Positions 26,271-35,532 of a DNA stretch of 64,000 nucleotides are shown piece by piece. The notes under the pieces are model-generated. The model was not told the DNA's origin. It made no database searches and saw nothing but the letters and a program-made list of their open reading frames with translations. Source of the stretch: JBFMHP01 sp040752855 (GTDB taxonomy: Bacteria; Pseudomonadota; Gammaproteobacteria; RBG-16-57-12); NCBI GenBank assembly GCA_040752855.1, contig JBFMHP010000021.1, positions 62,001 to 126,000 of the forward strand, given 5' to 3'. How positions within the stretch are numbered: position 1 is the stretch's first letter; each line of letters starts with the position of its first letter. Both the position numbers and the translations under genes were made by a program.

Positions 26271-26786
26271 ATGAGCAAGACCCAGCGTAATGAAGAGTTC
26301 GTGCCGGCATGGAAAAGCCCGTGGGTGTGGGGTATCGCCGCGATCGTGGTGGCGACAGTAACAGCGAATTTCGTAATGATCACCATCGGCCTCAATACCC
26401 ATCCGGGGCTGGTGGTGGAAGACTTCTACGCCCGCGGCAAGAATTACTTCAACAATGAGGCCAAGCGATACGAGGATGCGAGTCGTCTCGGCTGGCAAAT
26501 GCAGCTGACCACGCCGGGGGCCTTAAAACTCAACGAGCAGCAGCCTTATCATTTCGTCGTGCGCGACAAGGAGGGCTTTCCCGTAAAAGGCGCCGAGGTG
26601 GAGTTTTCCGCCTTCCGTCCCAACGACTCGAAGAAGGATTTTACGTTGGGGATGATGGAGGTGCGCGATGGGGAATACACCACCGAGGTAGCCTTCCCGC
26701 TTCCCGGCAACTGGGATTTGATCGTCACCGCCAAGCGCGGTGAGGACAAGATGGATATCGCGCAACGGGTCTTTATCGAGAAATAA
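26271..26786 (+). CDS. ccoH: cbb3 assembly protein CcoH/FixH
   Basis: Predicted 171 residues. One N-terminal membrane helix (about 16-38: WVWGIAAIVVATVTANFVMI) and a periplasmic beta-sandwich domain with NTHPGLVVEDFYARGKNY (the FixH signature) and a closing GNWDLIVTAKRGEDKM. It binds the oxidase during assembly and is thought to help deliver copper. ATG 26271 is chosen because GAGAGG lies before it; frames reaching upstream are not supported. Confidence 0.9.
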   Translation: MSKTQRNEEFVPAWKSPWVWGIAAIVVATVTANFVMITIGLNTHPGLVVEDFYARGKNYFNNEAKRYEDASRLGWQMQLTTPGALKLNEQQPYHFVVRDKEGFPVKGAEVEFSAFRPNDSKKDFTLGMMEVRDGEYTTEVAFPLPGNWDLIVTAKRGEDKMDIAQRVFIEK

Positions 26787-26808
26787 TTGACGCCAAGAAT
26801 GTTTGCCG

Positions 26809-29271
26809 ATGTCGCACGCTGAGGGCGCCTGTTTTCATTGTGGTCTGGCGATCCCACCGGGTCAGCGGCAAGAGTTGACTATTCAGGGTGCGGCGCGGGC
26901 GTTTTGCTGCAGCGGCTGCGCCACGGTGTGCCAGGCCATTCACGATTCGGGTCTGGAGGGTTTTTACCGCAAGGTGCGCATCGCGGAACTCGCGCCGCCG
27001 CCGGAGGTCACCGAGGATCTCGCCCAGTACGATCTACCGGATATCCAGGCGGAGTTCGTCACGCGGCAGGGCGACCTGCGCGAAGCGATGCTGCTGGTCG
27101 AAGGGGTGCATTGCGCGGCCTGTGTGTGGCTGATCGAGCACGCCCTGCGCCCGCTCGAGGGTGTGCTCATCGCCGAGGTCAATCTGGCGCATCATCGCCT
27201 GCGCCTGCGCTGGGACAGCCGCCGCATCCAGCTTTCCCATATCCTGAAGCGCCTGCATGCCATCGGCTATGCCGCCGTGCCGTACGACCCGGAACGCGCC
27301 GAGGGCGCGGCGGCGCGGCAAAGCAAATCGCTCCTCTATCGCATGGCCTTTGCCGGCTTCGGGGCGATGAACATGATGTGGATCTCGATCTCGATCTACG
27401 CCGCCGATCTCTCCGCCTCCGGGATGGACATGGAACACCGGGCCTTTCTGCACGGGGTCGCCCTGTTGCTGGCGACCCCGGTGCTGCTCTATTCCGGCTG
27501 GCCGTTCATGAGCGCGGCCGCGCGCGGCCTGCTGCACCGCCAGATGACCATGGACCTGCCGATCACCATCGGCGTGTTGGCTACCTACGCTTATTCGGTC
27601 TACGGCACCTTGACCGGCATCGCCGATGTCTATTTCGATGTGGTCGTCACCTTCCTCTTCATCATCCTGGTTGGACGCTATCTGGAATCGTTGTCGCGAC
27701 GCAACGCCTCGTCGGCCACCGCGCGCCTGATGGAGTTGCAGCCACGCTCGGCGCTGTTGCAGACCGGGGAAGGCGAGCGGCTGGTGAGCGTGCGCAGCCT
27801 CGCGGTCGGTGACCGAGTGCTGATCCGCCCCGGCGAGAAGGTGCCGGTGGACGGCCGCGTGATCGAGGGCAGTTCGCAGATCGACGAGTCGATGCTCACG
27901 GGCGAATCGCTCCCGGTGGACAAGGACATCGGCGCCAAGGTGGTGGCAGGCACGGTCAATGGGCATGGCGCGCTGGTAGTTGAAGTCGAGCAGCTCGGGC
28001 AGGAAACCGCGCTGGCCAAAATCATCCATCTGGTCGAGGTCGCGCAGGGCACACGCGCGCCGATTCAGCGCCTGACCGATCGCGTTGTGCCGTGGTTTGT
28101 GTTGGCAACCCTGAGCCTGGCGGCGCTGACCTTCCTGTATTGGATCAATGCGCTGGATTTCGATACCGCGCTGATGGCCGCGGTTTCCGTGCTGATCATT
28201 ACCTGCCCCTGCGCCTTCGGTATGTCGACGCCGATGAGCATCGTGGTCGGCGTGGGCCATGGGGCGCGCAATGGCGTGCTGGTGCGCAACGGCGCCGCGC
28301 TGGAAGCCCTTTCGGGCGTCAACCACATCGTATTCGACAAGACCGGCACGCTGACCGAAGGGCGGATGAGCGTGGTGCGCTGCGAGGTGCTCCCCGGCGA
28401 GGAGCGTGAAAGTGTGCTGGCGTGGTGCGCGGCGCTGGAGGCGCGTTCGGAGCATACGATCGCCAAAGCGATCGTCCGCTATGTCGACGAGCAGGGCATC
28501 GACTACCGAGGCCGCGACGTGCGCGGCTTTGAGAATATCCCCGGCCGCGGCGTGCAGGCGCAGATCGACGGCATCACGGTGCGCGCCGCCAGCGCCTTGT
28601 GGTTGCGCGAGCTTGCGCTGGATGCGCCCGAATCCCTGCAATCCCTCCAACGGGGCATCGAACAGGCGATGGGGGTCGCGGTATATCTGGTTGTCGCCGA
28701 GCGGGTGATCGGCGTGATCGCCGTGCAGGATCAGGTGCGCGCCAAGGCCAAAGAAGTGATCGCGGCGCTCCGCCAGCGCGGGATTGGGGTGACGATGTTG
28801 ACGGGCGACAGCCGGGTCGCCGCCGAACGAGTGGCGCAGGAGCTCGGCGCTGATATTGAGGTCATCGCCGAGGTGCTGCCGCAGGACAAGGACAAGGTGA
28901 TCGCTAAACTCCAAGCCCAGGGCAAAAAGGTGGCGATGGTGGGCGATGGCGTCAACGACGCCCCGGCCTTGGTGCGCGCCGATGTTGGCATCGCCATGGG
29001 CTCGGGTACCGATGTCTCGCTCGACAGCGCGGACCTGATCCTCATGAGCAATGCTTTGGACCGCATCCCGTTCGCGGTCGAGCTGGCCGGCCATACCATG
29101 CGCACCATCCGTCAGAATATTGCGATCTCGCTCGGTTATAATGTTATCCTAGTACCCACAGCCATGGGCGCGAGCCTGACGCCGGTCTTCGCCTCCATCG
29201 CCATGCCGATCAGCTCTCTGCTGGTCATCGGCAATGCCATCTTGATCCGCCGGCGCGCCAAAGTGAGTTGA
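26809..29271 (+). CDS. ccoI: Copper-transporting P1B-type ATPase for cbb3 assembly
   Basis: Predicted 820 residues. It exports copper to the periplasm for oxidase maturation. In order: an N-terminal Cys-rich metal-binding segment (CFHCG and FCCSGCATVC), an HMA domain with GVHCAACV, membrane helices, the DESMLTGES loop, the CPC motif in TCPCAFGMSTP, the phosphorylation site DKTGTLTEG, and GDGVNDAPALVRADVGIAMG. These are the features of FixI/CcoI. ATG 26809 is used over TTG 26803. It lies between ccoH and ccoS. Confidence 0.95.
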   Translation: MSHAEGACFHCGLAIPPGQRQELTIQGAARAFCCSGCATVCQAIHDSGLEGFYRKVRIAELAPPPEVTEDLAQYDLPDIQAEFVTRQGDLREAMLLVEGVHCAACVWLIEHALRPLEGVLIAEVNLAHHRLRLRWDSRRIQLSHILKRLHAIGYAAVPYDPERAEGAAARQSKSLLYRMAFAGFGAMNMMWISISIYAADLSASGMDMEHRAFLHGVALLLATPVLLYSGWPFMSAAARGLLHRQMTMDLPITIGVLATYAYSVYGTLTGIADVYFDVVVTFLFIILVGRYLESLSRRNASSATARLMELQPRSALLQTGEGERLVSVRSLAVGDRVLIRPGEKVPVDGRVIEGSSQIDESMLTGESLPVDKDIGAKVVAGTVNGHGALVVEVEQLGQETALAKIIHLVEVAQGTRAPIQRLTDRVVPWFVLATLSLAALTFLYWINALDFDTALMAAVSVLIITCPCAFGMSTPMSIVVGVGHGARNGVLVRNGAALEALSGVNHIVFDKTGTLTEGRMSVVRCEVLPGEERESVLAWCAALEARSEHTIAKAIVRYVDEQGIDYRGRDVRGFENIPGRGVQAQIDGITVRAASALWLRELALDAPESLQSLQRGIEQAMGVAVYLVVAERVIGVIAVQDQVRAKAKEVIAALRQRGIGVTMLTGDSRVAAERVAQELGADIEVIAEVLPQDKDKVIAKLQAQGKKVAMVGDGVNDAPALVRADVGIAMGSGTDVSLDSADLILMSNALDRIPFAVELAGHTMRTIRQNIAISLGYNVILVPTAMGASLTPVFASIAMPISSLLVIGNAILIRRRAKVS

Positions 29272-29284
29272 TGAGGAAAATGAC

Positions 29285-29491
29285 GTGGAGATGATCTATT
29301 CACTGCTTCCCGCCATGATCCTGCTGGCGCTGGTCAGTGTGGTGGTGTTCTTCTGGGCTGCCAAGTCCGGGCAGTACGAAGATATGGAAGGGCCGGCCCA
29401 CCGTATCTTGGATGACGACGACGATCCGCTGTTGCCGCGCGAGATGCGCGAGGATGGCCAGGGCAAGTCCGACGATGAGGCCAAACGTTAA
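29285..29491 (+). CDS. ccoS: cbb3 maturation protein CcoS
   Basis: Predicted 68 residues: a short N-terminus, one helix (about 8-27), then FFWAAKSGQYEDMEGPAHRILDDDDDP, the CcoS signature (an aromatic GQYED-type motif plus an acidic tail). It is needed for heme/copper insertion into cbb3. GTG 29285 matches the family N-terminus MEMIYSLLP; GATGAGG precedes it. It follows ccoI by 13 bases. Confidence 0.92.
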   Translation: MEMIYSLLPAMILLALVSVVVFFWAAKSGQYEDMEGPAHRILDDDDDPLLPREMREDGQGKSDDEAKR

Positions 29492-29559
29492 GGAACCTCT
29501 GATTTATTAGAGGTTCCGTGCTCTGAGAATTCCAAGATGGAATTATTCAGAGTTTCCTT
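29490..29559. repeat. 70-bp palindromic element, copy 1
   Basis: AAGGAA-C-CTCTGATTTATT at the left and the complement of AATTATTCAGAGTTTCCTT at the right form near-matching terminal inverted repeats. Internally it has GGAACCTCT/AGAGGTTCC (perfect nine-base stem, 29492-29517) and an imperfect CTCTGAGAATTCCA/TGGAATTATTCAGAG hairpin. A second longer relative lies at 30107-30260. It is placed directly after ccoS and could act as a transcript-processing or termination site. Confidence 0.75.
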
Positions 29560-29590
29560 AATCTGCAGCTCGTTGATCTTGAGGAAACCT

Positions 29591-30103
29591 ATGTCAGAAC
29601 ATCCGCAGTACACCCACGAGGAGCTCCGGGGCGGTCAGTTTCCGCACCAGTTATTCCTGTTCAATATGGTGGGCAACCATATCCTGTTGAGCATCATCGC
29701 CCTGAGCAATTCGGCCATTCCGTGGGTTGCACTCGGCGTGCCGATCCTTTCCTGCATCATCTTCGCAATAACCTTTATCATGGGAAGCAAGCAGAAGAAT
29801 CACACCAGTGAATTCGTCCGCTGCCATTGGCGTGTGGCGCTGACTCGCACCAAGATCTTCTTGTTGGCCTATGCACTGATGATCGCGGCGGTGGGCTTGG
29901 CTTGGATGCTGCACAGCGTCATGCCGATCAAGGAAATGGCCTATGCCATCGTGGGTGGCTTGGGGATTCTGCCGACCATGGTCATGGTGCTGGTGCTGAC
30001 GGTGATGGAGTCGGAAACCCTCAATCACGCCCTGCACGGCCGCATCCCGGACAGCCTGCGCGCCAAGTACCTGGCTGAGCCGGCGGCGGCGAAGGCGGAA
30101 TAA
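29591..30103 (+). CDS. Small membrane protein associated with the cbb3 assembly cluster
   Basis: Predicted 170 residues with four hydrophobic helices, a conserved-looking start MSEHPQYTHEELRGGQFP, and a short Ala-rich tail. GAGGAAACCT precedes the ATG at 29591; frames that reach upstream into the palindromic element are not supported. It is separated from ccoS by a repeat and followed by another copy of it. The family was not recognised; its position suggests a role with the oxidase or a membrane redox partner, but nothing in the sequence shows it. Confidence 0.6.
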   Translation: MSEHPQYTHEELRGGQFPHQLFLFNMVGNHILLSIIALSNSAIPWVALGVPILSCIIFAITFIMGSKQKNHTSEFVRCHWRVALTRTKIFLLAYALMIAAVGLAWMLHSVMPIKEMAYAIVGGLGILPTMVMVLVLTVMESETLNHALHGRIPDSLRAKYLAEPAAAKAE

Positions 30104-30106
30104 AGC

Positions 30107-30260
30107 AAGGAGCCTCTGATTTATTAGAGGCTCCGTGCGGCACATGGAAGTACCGCCATTTTCGGCGGCTGCAAGCCACTGAAAATGAAGGAAAGCAAAA
30201 ATCACATTTTTGCTTTCCGTGTTCTGAGAGTTCTAGGATGGAATTATTCAGAGCTTTTCC
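30107..30260. repeat. 154-bp palindromic element, copy 2
   Basis: It has the same ends as the element at 29490 but with compensated base changes in the first stem (GGAGCCTCT/AGAGGCTCC in place of GGAACCTCT/AGAGGTTCC). Extra material holds a CCGCC/GGCGG hairpin (30153-30168) and a 12-base perfect stem GGAAAGCAAAAA/TTTTTGCTTTCC (30190-30218), before the shared right half (TTCTGAGAGTTCT through GGAATTATTCAGAG). Probably a nested or expanded member of one MITE/REP family. Confidence 0.7.
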
Positions 30261-30262
30261 AA

Positions 30263-30376
30263 TCAATCGGGGCTGCGTTTGTCGCCCTTGGTTCTGTTGG
30301 GATCCTTGCGGCGGATTGCCCAGATCACCAGTCCGAAGATCAGCACGATCAGGCCCAGTTCAATAAAAGCGGCCAT
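30263..30376 (-). CDS. 37-residue single-helix membrane protein
   Basis: A complete small ORF reading leftward: starts MAAFIELGLIVLIFGLVIWA, then a basic tail with RRKDPNRTKGDKRSPD. One helix, then the cytosolic basic tail. GAGGAGATAAAC is an excellent ribosome site just before the ATG at 30376. It abuts the palindromic element at 30107-30260 and converges on the membrane-protein gene. Like the ORF at 24556 it is 37 residues, but the sequences differ. It may be a second oxidase-associated microprotein. Confidence 0.65.
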   Translation of the reverse strand: MAAFIELGLIVLIFGLVIWAIRRKDPNRTKGDKRSPD

Positions 30377-30759
30377 GTTTATCTCCTCAATACCTTGGCA
30401 GCGCCGGCGGCGCATCGCCTATTGTGCCAGGATCGGGTGCGCTTAGACACAATCCTAGATATTCCGTTAGCGACCCACTGTGAACGAACAATGCAATGAA
30501 TCTGCGCAGATTGAGTACGGGACAGGTTAAAAGATCATGTGTAACAGATCAGACTTGACCTGACTGACATTGTCAGACGAACTTTCTATTTTATGTTTCT
30601 GTACAGCTAGGATCATTCAGTTGGCTGTGCAAGTCAGGTGGCAGCTCCGTCCTCGTTGCAGACATTCAGAATGAATGTTTGAGTTTTACTCTTTTACTTT
30701 TTACTTGATGTTTACTTGGTTTCGCAGGTGGAACAGGCCAAGGTGCAACCTGCACTCGA
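30377..30759. other. Noncoding stretch between the oxidase cluster and an MCP remnant
   Basis: About 380 bases with no supported gene. It holds the upstream region of the leftward 37-residue ORF and a small CTGAC/GTCAG hairpin near 30569-30581. The right part is A+T-rich and carries degenerate sequence before the chemoreceptor fragment. Nothing else is recognisable. Confidence 0.45.
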
Positions 30760-30968
30760 TTTCGGCGGCTGTTACCAGAATCAGCGACGTGAGCCGTCAG
30801 ATCGCCTCGGCGACCGAGGAACAGAGCGCGGTTGCCAATGAAATGAATGCCAACATCATGGATATCAGGAACACGTCCGAGGGGATGGGGCAACTGACGC
30901 AGAGCAGTCGCCAGCTCTGTCAGATGTCGGAGCATTTGCAAAATAACATGGCGCGGTTCAAGCTGTAG
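30760..30968 (+). pseudogene. Remnant of a methyl-accepting chemotaxis protein
   Basis: The last 70 or so codons of an open frame read RISDVSRQIASATEEQSAVANEMNANI (in parts) and end MSEHLQNNMARFKL, which is the C-terminal signalling-domain tail of a chemoreceptor. The receptor's ligand, HAMP and main coiled-coil parts are absent; the sequence before it is unrelated and A+T-rich. A short frame starting at 30675 includes it but has no ribosome site. It is probably a decayed fragment. Confidence 0.75.
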
Positions 30969-31000
30969 CGCCGGCATCGTATCGTTCACGTAGAAATGAT

Positions 31001-31021
31001 TAAGGGGGCGATGCCCCCTTA
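31001..31021. terminator. Hairpin between the MCP remnant and the receptor gene
   Basis: TAAGGGGGC pairs perfectly with GCCCCCTTA around GAT. It lies 16 bases beyond the 3' end of the leftward receptor gene. The T-run is short, so termination strength is uncertain; it could serve both directions. Confidence 0.7.
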
Positions 31022-31036
31022 GTCATTTGCGTGATA

Positions 31037-33169
31037 TCAAAAACTGTATTTCATACCCACCTGTACCAGTCGTGGCATGCCGACCTGGATGCCGCGGGTA
31101 CGATCGACGATGTAGGTTTTGTCCCCCAGATTTTTCACCGTGGCAAAGGTGCTGAAGGCGTCATTGACGCGGTAGTTGAGTGCGGCGTTCCAGACGGTAT
31201 AAGCATCGATCACTCCCTTCTGGCCGTCGGCCGTGGGCGCTTCGGTGTTGGCAAAATCGGAGAACTGTTCGCCCACATACTGCGCCTCGACCTCTGCGCG
31301 CAGCGCGCCGATGCTGTAGCCTGCCGCGGCTGTGGCGGTGTGCTTCGGCGCGTAGGGTTGACGCAGGCCTTCGGCGCTGCCGCTGATGATGGCGCCGCTG
31401 GCCACGTTGCGGAACGGAGATTCCTGATCGGCGGTGGGCAGCCAGGTCCAGGCGAGGCGGCCGAAGAGGCCAGATTCAGCTTCGGTCAGGACGGAAAGTT
31501 CCAGTCCCTGAAACAGCGCTTCACCCTGGGACAGCGGCGTGCTGCCTCCCGCGATGGAGCCGACGGCGATCAGGTTCTGGTAGTCGTTGCGGAAATAGGC
31601 GGCCTGCACGGAGGTCGATGGCAGCGGCTGGTGGCGCACTCCCAGTTCAAAGTTGGTGGATTCTTCCGCGTCCACCTCGGTCACGGTTCCGGTGCCTCCG
31701 ATCAGGTCCTCGACCCGGGGCGGGGCGAAGCCCTTGTGCAGGCTGGCAAAGACGGTGAGCGTTTCGCCGGGATTCCAGGTGGCGCCGATGCCGGGCATGG
31801 TCTCGCTGATCGAGGTCGATCCCTTGGCGCCGGTGAGGCGGTTGCTGCGGTCGGCATCCACCGATTCATGACGCAGGATCGGCGTGACGCTGACCTGGCC
31901 GAGGTCGAAGCGGTTGGCGAGGAAGACGCTGTAGGCGGTGGTCTCGCGCAGGTTGTCCTCCACCGTGGTGCCGGTGCGCGCGGTGGGGCTGGCACCGTTG
32001 ATCTGTTTGCGATCCTGCTCCTCGAAATGGGCCTTCACGCCCGCCTGGAATTCGCCCAAACGGTGATTCAGGCTTAGGCGCGGTTCGACGCCCCAGGTAG
32101 TGTAGCTGCGCAGGCGACCCTGATTGCAATTGAACTGGCTGCTCGGGTCCACCGCGCGACCGGCGAGCCGGTGTGCGGTGAAGGTGTCCGACACGCCATC
32201 GACGGTGAAGGTCGTGTTGCAGCCCGTGTGCTGCCCGTCCTGGCTGTTGCTCGACTGCCGCCACCAGTCGCGGTCGAACTTGGAGTAATAAACGTTGGTG
32301 AGCAGCAAGGCGCCGCCGCCGAAGTCGTATTCGTGCGTGGCGGACAAGCCGGTGCGGTCGGCTTCGAACTTGTCGTTCTTGAACGGGTTGTAATCCGCGC
32401 CGAAGTTGTCGTATTCCGCCTGCGTCAGCCCCGAATAGGTGATGGTGGAATCTTCCTGGTAATAATTGGCGCGCAATGTAATGGCCTGGTTGTCGCCGAT
32501 AGCCGTCACATACTTGAGATTCATATCGTCCAGCGCGTGCTCCATGTTGTCGCGCGCCCCCTCGCCCTGTTTACGGGTGTAGTCGAACAACACGCCCTTG
32601 CCGCCCACGTTCACCTTGCCGTTGACGTAGTCGCGGTTGCCGAGCGTGCCTTGCACGTAGCCGCCAAACTCTTGCGGTGGAACGGGGGTGATGTAGTTGA
32701 CCACGCCGCCCACGGTCTGTGGCCCGAACAACAGCGAGGCCGAACCCTTCAGCACCTCGATGCGCTCGTAGCGATCGACCATCGGATGGTAGTAGCTGGC
32801 GTTGTCGCCGTAGGGCGCGTAGGCCAGCGGAATGCCGTCTTCCAGCAGCGTGATCTTGGTCGAGCGCGTCGGGTTGAGGCCGCGCATCCCGATGTTCGGG
32901 CGCAGGCCGAATCCCTCCTCGTCGCGGGCGTGCACGCCCGGCACCTTGCGCAGCGCCTCATTGACGGTGAAGACGTGGCTGGCTTCCAGCTCGTCACTGC
33001 CCAGCGTCTGCGCCGCGCCGCTGATGTGGGGCAGGTTTTCCGTGCCGCCGATGACATCGAGACGCGGCATGAGGGTCTCGCGCTCCTCGGCCAGGGCAGG
33101 CCCGGCGCAGAGGGCCAGCAGCGCGGCCAAGGGTTTTAGGGATCTCTTGCGGAGAGTGTATTCGTACAT
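31037..33169 (-). CDS. TonB-dependent receptor, FecA-like
   Basis: Predicted 710 residues. A signal peptide ends ALAE, a TonB-box-like RLDVIGG follows, then a plug domain (NEALRKVPGVHARDEEGFG, NIGMRGLNPTRSTKITLLEDGIPLA, YERIEVLKGSASLLFGPQTVGG) and a 22-strand barrel ending GMKYSF. The plug is closest in style to ferric dicitrate receptors. It imports a chelated iron compound across the outer membrane with energy from TonB. It is the last gene of hemP-tonB-exbB-exbD-receptor behind a Fur-box-like site. The exact ligand is not known. Confidence 0.92.
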   Translation of the reverse strand: MYEYTLRKRSLKPLAALLALCAGPALAEERETLMPRLDVIGGTENLPHISGAAQTLGSDELEASHVFTVNEALRKVPGVHARDEEGFGLRPNIGMRGLNPTRSTKITLLEDGIPLAYAPYGDNASYYHPMVDRYERIEVLKGSASLLFGPQTVGGVVNYITPVPPQEFGGYVQGTLGNRDYVNGKVNVGGKGVLFDYTRKQGEGARDNMEHALDDMNLKYVTAIGDNQAITLRANYYQEDSTITYSGLTQAEYDNFGADYNPFKNDKFEADRTGLSATHEYDFGGGALLLTNVYYSKFDRDWWRQSSNSQDGQHTGCNTTFTVDGVSDTFTAHRLAGRAVDPSSQFNCNQGRLRSYTTWGVEPRLSLNHRLGEFQAGVKAHFEEQDRKQINGASPTARTGTTVEDNLRETTAYSVFLANRFDLGQVSVTPILRHESVDADRSNRLTGAKGSTSISETMPGIGATWNPGETLTVFASLHKGFAPPRVEDLIGGTGTVTEVDAEESTNFELGVRHQPLPSTSVQAAYFRNDYQNLIAVGSIAGGSTPLSQGEALFQGLELSVLTEAESGLFGRLAWTWLPTADQESPFRNVASGAIISGSAEGLRQPYAPKHTATAAAGYSIGALRAEVEAQYVGEQFSDFANTEAPTADGQKGVIDAYTVWNAALNYRVNDAFSTFATVKNLGDKTYIVDRTRGIQVGMPRLVQVGMKYSF

Positions 33170-33241
33170 GGGTCATGCTCCATAGGCTAAATTGCTGGCT
33201 GGCTGGACGGCATGGCCGTTTGGCTGGCTGGGAATCGGAAG

Positions 33242-33657
<416 letters not shown>

Positions 33658-33661
<4 letters not shown>

Positions 33662-34383
33662 GCGCTCCTGAGCGTCGAGGCGCCGCTGGACGGCAGGCGG
33701 TGGTCGCTACGGATGCCGGTGGCCATGAAGGCGAAAAGGTCATGGGCAAAGCCATCGACCTCGGCCAGCAGCAGCCGGTTGTGGCGGGTGAAGGCGTTAT
33801 AGGCCAGCACCGCCGGGATCGCCACCGCCAGCCCCAGGGCCGTCATGAGCAGCGCCTCGCCCACCGGTCCGGCCACCTGGTCGAGGCCGCTCTGACCGCT
33901 CATGCCAATATTGACCAGGGCGTGATAGATCCCCCAGACGGTGCCGAACAGGCCGACGAAGGGGGCGGCGGCGGCGGCCGAGGCCAGCACCGTCAGGCCA
34001 TATTCGAGGCGGGCGGTGTCCTGTTCGATGGCTCGGCGCAGGGCGCGGGTGAGAAACTCATCGGCCGAGCCGGCCTCCACCAGGCGGTTGCCGCTGCGGT
34101 TGCGGTATTGTTCCGCGGCGCGCAGGCCGTGATGGGTCAGGTGAGAGAAGGGATCGCGCACGCCACGCTCGGCCAGGTGGCGGGCTACCTCGTCGAGGCT
34201 GCCCGCCTCCCAAAAATGATCGAGAAAGGCGCGGCCTGAGCGCTTCATGCGCCACTGTCGCAGGGATTTGACGGCGATGAGATACCAGGTGGCGATGGAC
34301 ATGACGGTCAGCACCGCCAGCAGAAACTGTCCCACCAGGTCGAGCTGGCTGAGAAAGTGGGCGAAACCCAGGGTATGCTGCAT
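33658..34383 (-). CDS. exbB: ExbB/TolQ-type motor protein
   Basis: Predicted 241 residues with three helices (about 14-34, 130-155, 175-200) and the family segment ASAAAAAPFVGLFGTVWGIYHALVNIG (in parts) plus EALLMTALGLAVAIPAVLAYN. It forms the pentameric proton channel with ExbD. It starts three bases after the tonB stop. Confidence 0.93.
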
Positions 34384-34386
34384 CTG

Positions 34387-35070
34387 TTAGCTCCTCAACG
34401 TAAAAGAGATCGGGACAACCACCCAGCCCGCTACCGCCTCGCCGTCCTGACGCGCGGGCACGAAGCGCCAGTGCCGCACCGTTTCCAGGGCAGCCCTGTC
34501 GAGGCGGTCGTGGCCACTCGACTGCTTCAGCTCGAGCTGGGCCGGCGACCCGCCAGCGTCGACATAGACCCGCAGCAGCACGATCCCTTCCTCCCGCAGG
34601 CGGCGCGAGAGTGAGGGGTAGGCGGGGGCGGGGTTGTCGAGATAGTCCGCATCGAAACTGGGGCCCTGAATCGGGCCGGGTTGCGTCGTGGGCGCCTCTG
34701 CCGGGACGAATGGCGCGGCCATCGTGTCAGCCGCTTCAGCGGCGGCCGGCTCGACCGGTGGTTCAGTCTCCGCTGCCGCTGTTGTGACCGCAGTCTCGGC
34801 AGTGGTGGTCAGCGGCGGGGTGAGCGTGGCGACCTTTCGTGCGGGCGGCGGCGTGATGACGCGGGGCTGAGAGGCGGGCGTGGCGGATTGCACTGCCTGC
34901 TCCTGAATGATCGCGGCCGCCAGCACCGCTGGCGGCGTTTGTGCCTGCGGAGGCTGTGAAGGCTGCATCAGCAATGCCAGCACAACGCCGTGCAGGGCGA
35001 TGACTGCGGCCAGCACCCACCTGCCGCCAGGCTCCCGTTCATTCAGGTGGGGGTGCGTAACAGGGCTCAT
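34387..35070 (-). CDS. tonB: TonB energy transducer
   Basis: Predicted 227 residues. An N-terminal helix (about 17-36), a Pro/Thr/Ala-rich spacer to about 150, then a C-terminal TonB domain with YPSLSRRLREEGIVLLRVYV and HDRLDRAALETVRHWRFVPA. It transmits ExbBD motion to the outer-membrane receptor at 31037. ATG overlaps the hemP stop (ATGA). Confidence 0.92.
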   Translation of the reverse strand: MSPVTHPHLNEREPGGRWVLAAVIALHGVVLALLMQPSQPPQAQTPPAVLAAAIIQEQAVQSATPASQPRVITPPPARKVATLTPPLTTTAETAVTTAAAETEPPVEPAAAEAADTMAAPFVPAEAPTTQPGPIQGPSFDADYLDNPAPAYPSLSRRLREEGIVLLRVYVDAGGSPAQLELKQSSGHDRLDRAALETVRHWRFVPARQDGEAVAGWVVVPISFTLRS

Positions 35071-35240
35071 TTGGTCAGGATCAGCTTGTTCTGGCGCGTC
35101 ACGCGCAGACGGTAGAGTTCGCCCGCATGACGGATGACGATTTCCTTGCCAGCGCCAAAAAGCAGGTTGCTCTCATACTGGGGTAGTGGTGCGGAGGCGG
35201 CGGGCGCTACGCCGGATTTGCGGTTTTGGGGGACATTCAT
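35067..35240 (-). CDS. hemP: Hemin uptake protein HemP
   Basis: Predicted 57 residues; the family's end IRHAGELYRLRVTRQNKLILTK is complete (in parts). HemP is a small Fur-regulated cytosolic protein that promotes heme/iron uptake gene expression. MNVPQNRKS is the chosen start; longer frames upstream are not supported. First gene of the iron operon, translationally coupled to tonB. Confidence 0.9.
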   Translation of the reverse strand: MNVPQNRKSGVAPAASAPLPQYESNLLFGAGKEIVIRHAGELYRLRVTRQNKLILTK

Positions 35241-35403
35241 GAGCGTACCCCAGTGCTTGCGGTGTAGTGTGTTGTGCGCGCGGAATCCACGGTCTTCTCC
35301 TGGTAACGGGTAAGGGCGCTTTACCGGACCCTGCTGGCTACTGGGGCAGAGAGGCCCGTTGGCTGGCGCGCGAGGACGCGCATGGTCAATCTTTTTCAAT
35401 CTT

Positions 35404-35423
35404 AATGAAAATACTTATCATTT
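35404..35423 (-). promoter_or_regulatory. Fur-box-like operator upstream of hemP
   Basis: On the minus strand it reads AAATGATAAGTATTTTCATT, close to the 19-base Fur consensus GATAATGATAATCATTATC with the two halves placed correctly. It lies 163 bases before the hemP start. It makes iron-repressed control of hemP-tonB-exbB-exbD-receptor likely. Confidence 0.7.
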
Positions 35424-35532
35424 GCAATATCTGCGGCGGCCCAAATGATTAGCCAAATGACTAGGACACCCAAATTCCCGAGAAATAGGCGTAAGATAGG
35501 CCGATAGATTTAGCAACGGAGGGGTTAAGTCA

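Noticed and set aside
27034..29094. Leftward open frame of about 690 codons opposite ccoI
   Set aside because: Antisense shadow of a clearly real P1B ATPase; composition is typical of shadow frames.
31031..33139. Two rightward frames opposite the TonB-dependent receptor
   Set aside because: Both are antisense to a receptor with complete plug and barrel motifs.
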